Assembly: GCA_964467785.1 (NCBI GenBank)
Contig: CAYXVB010000025.1
Coordinates: 1 to 31,110, forward strand
DNA: 31,110 nucleotides
DNA from: CAYXVB01 sp964467785
GTDB lineage: Bacteria; Bdellovibrionota; UBA1018
Direction: 5' to 3'
In this document: positions 1 through 8,058 of the stretch, one piece after another
Position numbering within the stretch: position 1 is the first letter of the stretch
Layout: each line of letters starts with the position of its first letter
Position numbers and translations under genes: made by a program
The notes under the pieces: generated by a model
Database searches by the model: none
What the model saw: only the letters and a program-made list of their open reading frames with translations
What the model was told of the DNA's origin: nothing

Positions 1-1029
1 GAAGAATTGGCCCGCATGGGTATGGCCCGAGAGCTGGAGATCGCAGCCCGCGACTTCGGCCTGGACGTATTGTTTGGGCTGATGGGCGAGAAAGATTCGA
101 TAATCCGCGCCGGAGGGAGCGCCCCGCATGGCTTTCTCGGGGTCAGGCGCGTCCGCGGCTATGAAACCGCCGGCCCGCGCGTCGGTGATGCCCGCGACCA
201 GGATCTTGGCGCCGCTCTTGGAGACGACCGCGTGGGAGTTGCGAAGCACGGTCACGCCGTTGCGGGCGAACTCGCTCATCCAGGCGTCGGCGCCGGAATA
301 GTACTCATGGTTGCCGGGAACATAGTACACGCCGAGCGGCGCGCGCAGGCTCCACAGCGGCTCGATGTCGCGCGCGAGCTGCGCGACGCTGCCGTCGACG
401 AAGTCACCGGTGAGCGCGATGAGGTCGGGCCGCGCTTCCTGTGCGATGCGCACGACGTTTTCGACATACTCGCGCGTGATGGTGTTGCCCACGTGCAGGT
501 CGGAGATCTGGATGATTCGCAGGCCCTCGAGATCGGGGTGGAGCTTGGGCTCGGGCACGGCGACTTCGACGAGCTTCGGGCCCGTGAGGGCAGTGTGGAG
601 CCCGAAGCCGCTGAGCGCGCTCGCTGCCCCGAGCGCGCCCCAGGGGAGCAAGCTTTGCAGAGCTTCGCGACGTGAGCGGCCTATGGCGGTCAGTGTCCCA
701 TCGTTTGTTCGTTTTTTGATTCGGGCGAGCCGCTCGCCGAGATCGATCGCGAGCAAGAGCACGAGAAAGAATCCGGCCATCCCCATAAAGAGATATCCGC
801 TCCACAGGGGAATCCGGACGCTCCACGCGGACATCGCGTCCAAGCGCGACCGGTAGATCCAAGGCGAAGCCCAAAGTGCGAGCAAGCACAGGCCGAGAGC
901 GCACCAAACCACGCGTCGCCAAGGGCTCTTCGGGGGGAGGGTGCCGGTGAGTTTGAAGCCCATATAGCCGAGGCTGCTCAGCGTCACTAGGGTCATGATC
1001 GAGATGAAAATCCAAAGTTGTTGGCCCAT
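1..1029 (-). CDS. membrane-anchored metallophosphoesterase (partial, 3' end beyond window)
   Basis: Calcineurin-like phosphoesterase, of which 343 codons are visible; the C-terminus lies outside the window. My translation shows an N-terminal region with about three hydrophobic segments (roughly residues 4-25, 40-57 and 75-97). A short SRREALQSL stretch resembling a degenerate twin-arginine motif precedes a further hydrophobic patch. The catalytic domain carries the family's metal-binding blocks in order: SDLHVG, GDFVDG, GNHEYYSG and GHTHAGQ. This arrangement matches the YkuE/YaeI-like group of envelope metallophosphoesterases, which hydrolyse phosphoesters such as lipid-linked substrates outside the cytoplasm; the actual substrate is not readable here. 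The ATG at 1029 gives a clean membrane N-terminus but has no strong Shine-Dalgarno. It is divergent from purM across about 115 bp that must hold both promoters; I could not identify either confidently. Confidence 0.9.
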   Translation of the reverse strand, partial: MGQQLWIFISIMTLVTLSSLGYMGFKLTGTLPPKSPWRRVVWCALGLCLLALWASPWIYRSRLDAMSAWSVRIPLWSGYLFMGMAGFFLVLLLAIDLGERLARIKKRTNDGTLTAIGRSRREALQSLLPWGALGAASALSGFGLHTALTGPKLVEVAVPEPKLHPDLEGLRIIQISDLHVGNTITREYVENVVRIAQEARPDLIALTGDFVDGSVAQLARDIEPLWSLRAPLGVYYVPGNHEYYSGADAWMSEFARNGVTVLRNSHAVVSKSGAKILVAGITDARAGGFIAADAPDPEKAMRGAPSGADYRIFLAHQPKQYVQAEVAGCDLQLSGHTHAGQFF

Positions 1030-1144
1030 GGTGACAGTGTACACCACCCCAGTGCTCCGGCAACTTCACGGTGCGCGGCGCGTTATCGTGGAGGTGAGCG
1101 CTAACCTTTTGGAGGGTGGCCGATCTTTTGGTAGATTGCCGGGC

Positions 1145-2242
1145 ATGGCAACTCTCGATGCTCTGAACCGGACCCATTCCCTGAGCTACGCGCAGTCGGG
1201 AGTGGATCGCGCCTCCGCGGATCAATTGGTGGAAAAGATCTCGGTGCTGACCCGCGGAACCCTCAACAAGAAGGTCAAGGCGGCAGTGGGAGGTTACGCG
1301 TCCCTATACGAGATCGACAAGAAGCGCTGGATCGCGGCCTCGACCGACGGGGTGGGTACCAAGCTCAAGCTCGCCTTCCAGCTCAAGAACCATCGCACCA
1401 TCGGCATCGATCTCGTGGCTATGTCCGTCAATGACATCCTATGCGTGGGCGCGGAGCCGATGTTCTTTCTCGATTACTTCGCCACCGGCAAGCTCGATAA
1501 CGGGGTGGCCGAGCAGGTGATCGCGGGCATCGTCGAAGGGTGCAAGCAGGCCCGCTGCGCGCTCGTCGGTGGCGAGACCGCCGAGATGCCGGAGTTCTAT
1601 CATCCGGGCGAATACGACTTGGGCGGCTTTGCCGTCGGCATGGTCGAGCCCAAGCGCGTGTTGCCGCGCGCGCGTGAGATCGCGCCCGGCGACGAGCTCG
1701 TCGGGATCGCGTCCTCGGGCTGTCACAGCAACGGCTATAGCCTCTTGCGCAAGCTGCTCGAGCGAAGCGGCCTGAAAGGCGCCGAGCGCGAAGCCCGGGC
1801 GCAGGAGCTCCTGATGCCCACGAAAATCTACGTCAAAGCGCTCTCGCCGTTCCTGAGCGGCACCGGCAAACAGGCCAAGCTCGGCCGACTCATCAAGGGA
1901 CTCGCTCACATTACCGGCTCCGGCTACCTCAACGTGCCTCGCATGTCCGAGAAGGTCAGTTACGCCATCGAGTTGCCGCCGACCTCCGAGGTCGCGCCCA
2001 TCTTCAAGTGGGTCCGCGAGCAGTCCAGACTGCCGCTCGAAGAGCTCGCGCAAACTTTTAATCTTGGCGTCGGGATGGTCGCGGTCGTGCCTCCCGGAAA
2101 AACCGCCGAAGTGATCGCTACCCTTAAAAAGTCCGGCGAAAAGGCGTGGGCCATCGGGCAGGTCACGCGCCGGCGCAAGGGCGCGGTCAGCGAAGTCACC
2201 GTCTCGCAGGACGGCGAAACCACCGTTCTCAAGTACAGCTAA
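1145..2242 (+). CDS. purM: phosphoribosylformylglycinamidine cyclo-ligase
   Basis: PurM (AIR synthase) converts FGAM plus ATP to aminoimidazole ribotide in de novo purine synthesis, in the cytosol. The 365-residue product is close to the usual size of about 345. It begins with the typical Y-x-x-S-GVD start and carries the hallmark blocks STDGVGTK, then GIDLVAMSVND followed by GAEPMFFLDYF, and GGETAEMPEFY, which together form the ATP/FGAM site. The frame is open further upstream (to 995), but the ATG at 1145 gives the family's normal N-terminus. Only 7 bp separate its stop from addB, so purM is probably the first gene of a purM-addB-addA operon. Identification is secure; the start is likely but has a weak ribosome binding site. 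Confidence 0.96.
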   Translation: MATLDALNRTHSLSYAQSGVDRASADQLVEKISVLTRGTLNKKVKAAVGGYASLYEIDKKRWIAASTDGVGTKLKLAFQLKNHRTIGIDLVAMSVNDILCVGAEPMFFLDYFATGKLDNGVAEQVIAGIVEGCKQARCALVGGETAEMPEFYHPGEYDLGGFAVGMVEPKRVLPRAREIAPGDELVGIASSGCHSNGYSLLRKLLERSGLKGAEREARAQELLMPTKIYVKALSPFLSGTGKQAKLGRLIKGLAHITGSGYLNVPRMSEKVSYAIELPPTSEVAPIFKWVREQSRLPLEELAQTFNLGVGMVAVVPPGKTAEVIATLKKSGEKAWAIGQVTRRRKGAVSEVTVSQDGETTVLKYS

Positions 2243-2249
2243 GTGATCC

Positions 2250-5153
2250 ATGCAGAGCCTCTTTGATCGTATTCCGGTCGAAATGTGTCTCGGCCTGCGG
2301 CCCAAAGTCTGGCTCGCCGTGGGCGCGGGGTTTTCGCGCGAGGACTTCAAGGCCGCGCTGCTGGCTTCGGGGCGGGGCTTCGTCGCCGAAGCGGTAACCA
2401 GCCTCGAGGAGATCGCCGAAAAGATCGTTCGCGCGGCCGCGACGCCAGAGGCGGCGGCACGCCTGCGCGTGCTCGACCCACCGGCTCGCCAGGAGGCGCT
2501 CCGAATGCTTGTCGCGCGTCCCGAGATTCTGGGACGCTTGCCCGAGATTCGACGCCTCAAACGCCAATCGGGATTTTTGCGGCGCTTGGATCTCGCCATC
2601 CAGAACGGTCGCAGGGCCGCAGCCCACGCGGGCGAGGACCAGGTCATGGCGGAGCGCGCGGAAGCGAGACTCGGACCCGATCCCGTTCGCGATGAGCTCC
2701 GTTTTCTCGCGCGCGTCTACGAAGCCTGGCTGGGCGCGACCGCCGAGAGCGGTCGCTACGAAGCGACCGACGCGCCGGCGATCGTGGCGCGCGCCACCGC
2801 CGTCCTCGAGCAGGAGGGATGGCCGCAGGGTTTGCAGCGGCCGGAGGAGATTCTTGTTTTTTCGCAGCAATGCGAGGAGGGTTTGGAGCGCGCGTTTCGT
2901 GAAGCGCTCGGACGACATGCCCGAGTGGAGCGCGTACGCGCGGAGCCGATGCCAGATCAGGATCAGGTGCCCTTCGCGCTCGGTGCGCCGGGAGGCGCCT
3001 GGGAGCGCTGGCATGCCATCGATGACGCCTGCGAGCGCCTCGTCGACGAGCTCCTGGAAGTGAAGCGCCAACAGGGCCATTGGGACGATGTCGCCATCCT
3101 CATGGGCGATGAGCCCGCCGTGCGCCGGAGCCTGCGGCGCGCGCTCGCCCATGCGGGCATCGAGTTGGCCGACGCGCGCGACCCGACCCGGCTCGAGTGG
3201 GAGGAGGCGCTTAAGTGGGCGCTGCTGCCGCTGGAGGTCATCGCCGGCGATTTCGAGCGCTCGACCGTGATCGAATGGGCACGCGTCCATTCCGCGCTCA
3301 AAAGCGATCCGCTTCGACTCGGCCATGCCATCGCCGAGATCAACTCCCGCGGCGTGCGTCGCGGACTCGTCAGTTACCAAGTTCAGGAACCTGACGTGCC
3401 CGCCCCGCCAATTGTCCCTGGCGCTCCTGGGGCGCGTTCCTCGCGCTCGGCCCGGCGTTTCGAACAGCTCTCCGCGTTGCGGGAGCTGCATGCCGAGCTT
3501 GTGGCGCTCGCGGCGCGACTCGGGGGGCGGCGCAAGCTCGGAGACATGGCGGAGGCGCACCTGCAGCTGCTCTCGGAGAGTCTCGAGGGTGCGAGAGCGC
3601 TCGGAGCGGAGTGGGTATTTCAGGTCGTGCAGGGGGCTTGGCAGCGTTTTTCGGATGATGCCGAAGTTCTGCAGGCCGAGAGACGTCGCGCGCCGCCGCT
3701 TTACTGGCTGGAGCGCCTCAGTCAGCGTCTCGCCCAGGCGCCCGCGCCTGTGGCTCCGCTCAAGCCCGATCACGGCGTTCCGGTCTATCGCCTGCAACAG
3801 GCGCCCTTTTTTCCGCCCGGTGCGAATGGCGAGTGCGCTCCGCGCCAGGTCTGGGTCGTGGGACTTTCGGCCGGTTGGCTCTCCGGAGACGGGACCGGCG
3901 ACGCGTGGTGGGGCTCGCGCGATCGCGAGATCCTCGCGCCCGAGTTCGCGATTCGATCGAGTCATCAGATTCGCGAGGAGCGCTTGGCCACGCTGAGGGC
4001 CTGGGCTTGCGCTTCGTCCCGCTGGGTTGTTCTGGATTCGGCTTTCAGCCCCGACGGCGCCGAGCGTGAGTCGCTCTATCCCGTTCTCAAGGAGATCTTC
4101 CGGTCCGACGCGCTCGCCTCCGAGCCGGTCGAACACGGCGCGCATCCGCGCTGGGCTCCGAGCTTTGGCGTGGTCCGTTCCGAGCCTCCACGGGTGATCC
4201 AGCTCGGTCCGATCGTGGAGAGCGCGGGCAAGACCCGGACAGAAATTTCCGCGACCGTACTCGACCATTACAGCCGCTGCCCGTTCCAGGCGCTCGCCTA
4301 TGACCGCTGGGGCCTGAGCGACGGGCGCGAACCCGATCTCGAACTTTGGGCTGACGTGCGCGGCACCATCCTACATGAAGCCGTCAAGGCCCTCGTGGAG
4401 ACGCGACTTGAAGAGGGGACCTTCACGCTGGATCCGGGACAAGCCCTGGATCGCGCGATGAAGAAAGTCCCGCCTCGGGGGATGATGAAGAGCCCGCGCA
4501 TGCTCGACTACCTTCGTCGGCGCCTCGTGCAAGTGCTCGAGTCCTTCATGGAAAAGGAGCGCGAGTATTTTGATCGCGCCAAAGCCCGCGTCCTCGCGCT
4601 CGAGAGCGGGATCTACCGCCTCGATTTCGATGGCGTGAGCGTTTACGGCGAGCCGGATCGCGTGGACGATACTTCGTTCGGTCTCTTCGTGATGGATTAC
4701 AAGACCTCGAGCTCGCTTCCCAGCGGAGCCGAGATGCTCAAAAGCGGCTATCGGCTCCAACTGCCGTTTTACGGTCTGGCCGTCGCCGAAAAGCACGGAA
4801 AGGATCTCGCCGGCGTGCAATTCATCGAGCTCACCGGGGACGGAAATCGCGGCAAAGGGGTTTTCCTCGCGCCCTACAATGGCAAGGACGCGGGCAAGCC
4901 CACCAAGGTCACGCGCGCCAACAAGAGTCTCGTCGAAGGCGAGCCGGATGCGGTCTGGAAACAGTTGAAACGTCATATCGAAGAGGCCGCGCTCGGCTAT
5001 GTCGCCGGCAACTTCGCTGCGCAGCCGCGTTACTCCAAGCCTGATGCCGAGTGCGACGGTTGTCGCGCGGCGGATGTTTGCGGTTATCGCCGGCGAGTGG
5101 CTGACACGGCCGAGGCGGGCGCGGAAGGCGCGGCGGAAGGGGCAGGCGCATGA
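2250..5153 (+). CDS. addB: AddB-type ATP-dependent helicase-nuclease subunit
   Basis: 967-residue protein read as the AddB subunit of the AddAB double-strand-break resection enzyme (functional equivalent of RecBCD). No Walker A motif is visible in the N-terminal two thirds, as expected for a degenerate helicase fold. The C-terminus is a RecB-like PD-(D/E)XK nuclease: GEPDR around residues 800-804 and MDYKTSS with D816 and K818. It has the four cysteines of the AddB 4Fe-4S clamp, C677 in SRCPFQAL before the nuclease core and C935, C938 and C944 at the end. The ATG of addA overlaps its stop (ATGA), so the two are translationally coupled and expected to form one complex. The assignment rests on the iron-sulfur nuclease and on the adjacent AddA; the sequence is divergent in the middle. 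Confidence 0.86.
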   Translation: MQSLFDRIPVEMCLGLRPKVWLAVGAGFSREDFKAALLASGRGFVAEAVTSLEEIAEKIVRAAATPEAAARLRVLDPPARQEALRMLVARPEILGRLPEIRRLKRQSGFLRRLDLAIQNGRRAAAHAGEDQVMAERAEARLGPDPVRDELRFLARVYEAWLGATAESGRYEATDAPAIVARATAVLEQEGWPQGLQRPEEILVFSQQCEEGLERAFREALGRHARVERVRAEPMPDQDQVPFALGAPGGAWERWHAIDDACERLVDELLEVKRQQGHWDDVAILMGDEPAVRRSLRRALAHAGIELADARDPTRLEWEEALKWALLPLEVIAGDFERSTVIEWARVHSALKSDPLRLGHAIAEINSRGVRRGLVSYQVQEPDVPAPPIVPGAPGARSSRSARRFEQLSALRELHAELVALAARLGGRRKLGDMAEAHLQLLSESLEGARALGAEWVFQVVQGAWQRFSDDAEVLQAERRRAPPLYWLERLSQRLAQAPAPVAPLKPDHGVPVYRLQQAPFFPPGANGECAPRQVWVVGLSAGWLSGDGTGDAWWGSRDREILAPEFAIRSSHQIREERLATLRAWACASSRWVVLDSAFSPDGAERESLYPVLKEIFRSDALASEPVEHGAHPRWAPSFGVVRSEPPRVIQLGPIVESAGKTRTEISATVLDHYSRCPFQALAYDRWGLSDGREPDLELWADVRGTILHEAVKALVETRLEEGTFTLDPGQALDRAMKKVPPRGMMKSPRMLDYLRRRLVQVLESFMEKEREYFDRAKARVLALESGIYRLDFDGVSVYGEPDRVDDTSFGLFVMDYKTSSSLPSGAEMLKSGYRLQLPFYGLAVAEKHGKDLAGVQFIELTGDGNRGKGVFLAPYNGKDAGKPTKVTRANKSLVEGEPDAVWKQLKRHIEEAALGYVAGNFAAQPRYSKPDAECDGCRAADVCGYRRRVADTAEAGAEGAAEGAGA

Positions 5154-7924
5154 ACACACCCGGCAAAAAGACTCTCGCGCAGTACGTGAACCTTTCGCAC
5201 GAGCAGAAAGAGGTCGTCGACACCTGGGGCCAAGGCCTGGCCGTGCTCGCCGGCGCCGGCTCGGGCAAGACCACCACGCTCGTCATCAAATGCCAGGAGC
5301 TGCTCAAGCGCGACCCGGAGGCCCGGATCGCGGCGGTGTCGTTTACTGAGCGCTCCGCAAGCGACATCCGCGCCAAGCTTGCCGAGCGAGATGTGCAGCT
5401 TGCCCGTCACTGGGTGACCACGATCCACGGCCTTTGCGGCCAGATCATCCGCGAGTTTCCGCGCGAAGCCGGCTTTGACGGCGAAGAGACCATGCTTTCC
5501 GAGCCCGATTCGCGGGCCCTCTGGGAAGAAGCGCTCGAAGCGCTCTGGTTCGGCGCGCTCACTCCCGAGGCGGAAGGCGCGCTGGAACTACTGCTCGCGC
5601 GCGAAGGACGCCAAGGAGTTTCCGATCTCGTCCATCGCGTGCGCGATCTCGAGCCCTTTGGGGCGATCCAGTTTCTCGAACAGTCGGAGGATCCCGACTC
5701 CCGCGCGCTCGCGCTCGTGGCTCGGGAGATCGTCTCGCGTTATCGGCGTCTCAAGCGGCGGCGCGGCGCGCTTGATTTCGGCGATCTCGAGCAGGGGGCG
5801 GACCGGGCGCTCGAGCATGAGCATGTCCGCCGGGGATTTCACGAGCGTTTCGCGCTCGTGCTGGTGGACGAGTTCCAGGACACCAACCCGTTGCAGGCCG
5901 CGATCCTCACGCGCTTCGTGCGAGCGGACCTAAGCAATCTCTGCGTGGTGGGCGACCCCAAGCAGTCGATCTACCGTTTCCGCGACGCGGATGTGAGCGT
6001 CTTCGAGGAGTTTTGCGCCCGGCTTCCGCGCAATATCACGCTGACCTACAACTTCCGGAGCCGTCCGGGGATCATCCACTACACCAACGAAGTCTGCGGC
6101 CAGGCGTTCGCGCAGACGCCCGGCGAGGGACTCGGCGCCGCCATGAGGTACGACGCCCTGGATCCCCAGCGAAAGCCCGCGGAGGGTGACGGCATCGAGC
6201 TCGATCCCGTGGTTCGCCTGGACGTGCGTTCGCCCGAGGAGCTGGGGCGCTGGATTCTGGCCGAAGAGGCGCGTGGCATCCGGCTCGACGATCTGGCGCT
6301 CCTGGTGCGACGCATTCGCGGCAACGAAAAATGGTTCAAGGCGCTCGCGGCCTGCGGGATCCCGATCGCGCTCGGCAGCGGCGGCCTTTTCTGGGAGGAT
6401 CCGCGCGTGCGCGAGCTCGTGGCGCTCTTGCGCTGGTGGGATCAGCCAACCCATACGCTTTCTGCCGCGGCTTTTTTGCGCGCGCCCTGGGTGGGCGTGC
6501 CCGACAGCCAGCTGGATGCCTGGGTAAAAGAAAACCGCACCTTCGTCGGTCCGTTTTTCGATTCCGCGCATCCCATCGCTCGCGCGCTCGCGCCCTTGCG
6601 TGGCCGGGTGGTCCGGCCCGGGGAGCTGCTCATGGCCGTGGCCGTCAATGACGAGGTCGAGGCCGAGATTGGTTCCTCGCTCCTCGGGCTCTGGCATCGC
6701 GTCGAGGACATGTCCTCGCGGGGGATGGCGTTTCATTCCGTGGTGACCGAGCTTTCCGAGGCGGTCGAGACGGGGCGTCGTGAGCGCGACGTGCCTCCGC
6801 CGCGCGGACAGGGCAGTCTTTCGGTCCTGACGTTCCATTCTTCCAAGGGGCTCGAGTTTCCGCACGTTATCCTGATCGATCTCGGCGCCAAGTCCAGGGC
6901 GATGCCGTCGCCGCTTTTGTTCTGGGACCGCAGGCGGGGAACTTATCTCGTGCGTCGGGACGAAGACGGCAAGCGTGATGACAAGGCGCCGGCTTTTCAG
7001 CTCTGGAAAGCCATGGAGAAGGAAAAAAGCCTGGCCGAGAGCAAGCGCCTCTTTTACGTGGCGCTGACCCGCGCGCGCGAGCGGCTCGTGCTGGTCTGCC
7101 CTGAATTGCCCGAAAAAATCCGTGAAAAAGGCTTCGATCCCGCGACGGCCTATCTGGACGACGACTGGCGCGCCTGGGTGGAGTGCGCGGGCTTTGCCAT
7201 CGCGCGGGCGAAGGTGCCCGAGGCTTCCGCCCGTGCGGCCGCGCGCCCCGAAAAAGCGGCCGAGACTCGCGCGCCCCGCGAGCGGCCGGAGCCGCCGCGC
7301 TTTTTTCGGCCCCGGCACAGCGTCACCGAATGGAACCTGCTCTCGCGTTGTCCGCGTGCATATGTTTGGCGTTACCTTCGGCCCGAAGAGGCCTGGCAGG
7401 AAAAGATCGTTCCCGAGACGCAAAAAGCCGCTGTCGAACGAGAGGCTGCGGTCGGGGGCGAGCGTTGGCTTGCGGACCCGGAGCGCTCCCAGCGCGAGAT
7501 CGGCAGCCGCGTGCACAAGGCGCTGGAGTTCGGGGACGCCGCAGCGCTTCAGCGCATCGAGGCGGAAGCCGGCGGCGCGAGCGGCCGGTTTGTTGCCGCG
7601 CCAGTGATCGAATGGTTGCGAAGCTCCGCTTGGTTCTCCCAGGATTTCCCGGCCTGGTCCGAATTCTCCTTCGAGATCCCGGTCGCGGGCGAGATTCTCG
7701 TGGGTTCGATCGACCGGCTGGTCGAGGCGGATGGGCGCCTCAACATCATCGACTTTAAAGTGACCGCCTCGAGCGCCAAGGGGGCCGACGAGTTGATCGC
7801 CGCCTATGGCACGCAGATGTCGCTTTACGCGGCGGCGGTGGCCGCGCTTGAGCCGGAGTCAGCCCGTGTCGGGATCGGCGCGCGTCTGGTCCATATCAGT
7901 CCCGCGGGCGTCGAGGAGATCTAG
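5150..7924 (+). CDS. addA: AddA-type UvrD-family helicase with RecB-like nuclease domain
   Basis: 924 residues to the first stop. Superfamily 1A helicase motifs are all present: GAGSGKT Walker A (residues 35-41), DEFQDT (240-245), GDPKQSIYRFRDAD, YNFRSRPG, FHSSKGLEF and ALTRARERL. A PD-(D/E)XK nuclease follows, with H789, D855 in SIDRL, and D868 and K870 in IIDFK. AddA unwinds and trims broken DNA ends with AddB to prepare RecA-dependent repair. The product is short for AddA (often over 1100 residues). The annotated end is odd: after TAG at 7922 the same frame continues through another TAG (7964) to a TGA at 8054 and encodes a C-x2-C-x5-C motif. With C734 in SRCPRAY this would complete a 4Fe-4S clamp (see the separate entry). 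Translation start overlaps the addB stop. Confidence 0.92.
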   Translation: MNTPGKKTLAQYVNLSHEQKEVVDTWGQGLAVLAGAGSGKTTTLVIKCQELLKRDPEARIAAVSFTERSASDIRAKLAERDVQLARHWVTTIHGLCGQIIREFPREAGFDGEETMLSEPDSRALWEEALEALWFGALTPEAEGALELLLAREGRQGVSDLVHRVRDLEPFGAIQFLEQSEDPDSRALALVAREIVSRYRRLKRRRGALDFGDLEQGADRALEHEHVRRGFHERFALVLVDEFQDTNPLQAAILTRFVRADLSNLCVVGDPKQSIYRFRDADVSVFEEFCARLPRNITLTYNFRSRPGIIHYTNEVCGQAFAQTPGEGLGAAMRYDALDPQRKPAEGDGIELDPVVRLDVRSPEELGRWILAEEARGIRLDDLALLVRRIRGNEKWFKALAACGIPIALGSGGLFWEDPRVRELVALLRWWDQPTHTLSAAAFLRAPWVGVPDSQLDAWVKENRTFVGPFFDSAHPIARALAPLRGRVVRPGELLMAVAVNDEVEAEIGSSLLGLWHRVEDMSSRGMAFHSVVTELSEAVETGRRERDVPPPRGQGSLSVLTFHSSKGLEFPHVILIDLGAKSRAMPSPLLFWDRRRGTYLVRRDEDGKRDDKAPAFQLWKAMEKEKSLAESKRLFYVALTRARERLVLVCPELPEKIREKGFDPATAYLDDDWRAWVECAGFAIARAKVPEASARAAARPEKAAETRAPRERPEPPRFFRPRHSVTEWNLLSRCPRAYVWRYLRPEEAWQEKIVPETQKAAVEREAAVGGERWLADPERSQREIGSRVHKALEFGDAAALQRIEAEAGGASGRFVAAPVIEWLRSSAWFSQDFPAWSEFSFEIPVAGEILVGSIDRLVEADGRLNIIDFKVTASSAKGADELIAAYGTQMSLYAAAVAALEPESARVGIGARLVHISPAGVEEI

Positions 7925-8056
7925 GTCCCGATCGTTCTGTCGCGGGCGGAGTCGCTTGCGCGCTAGGCGGCGGCTCTCGTCAGCGGAAAAGCGGGCCAAG
8001 CCAAGCCGGGCGCGCTCTGCCGAGTTTGCGAATTCAGTGAGCGTTGCAGGCGCTGA
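7925..8056 (+). other. in-frame extension of addA past two amber (TAG) codons, encoding an iron-sulfur cysteine motif
   Basis: Read in the addA frame, this stretch gives 13 sense codons, a second TAG (7964-7966), 29 sense codons and then TGA (8054-8056). The last part contains ALCRVCEFSERCRR, with cysteines encoded at 8018, 8027 and 8045. A C-x2-C-x5-C triplet at the extreme C-terminus is the standard 4Fe-4S clamp of AddB/Cas4-type nucleases, and its partner cysteine is present upstream (C734). The extension fills almost the whole space to the convergent gene, whose stop begins at 8059. I infer that the ancestral gene ended at 8056 with a 968-residue product. Whether the TAGs are read through, are recent nonsense mutations or are sequence errors cannot be told from this sequence. 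Confidence 0.7.
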
Positions 8057-8058
8057 GC

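Noticed and set aside
1037..1044. GTGTACAC palindrome between the divergent phosphoesterase and purM genes
   Set aside because: Too short to support an operator by itself, and it matches no site I know for purine regulation.
2229..4268. Long open frame antisense to addB
   Set aside because: Its translation is Arg/Ala/Leu/Gly-rich without any recognisable motif, while the plus strand has clear AddB features. GC-rich codons readily leave the mirror frame open.
5930..7516. 528-codon open frame antisense to addA
   Set aside because: It covers the helicase motifs of addA on the other strand and shows no domain, signal or ribosome binding site of its own.
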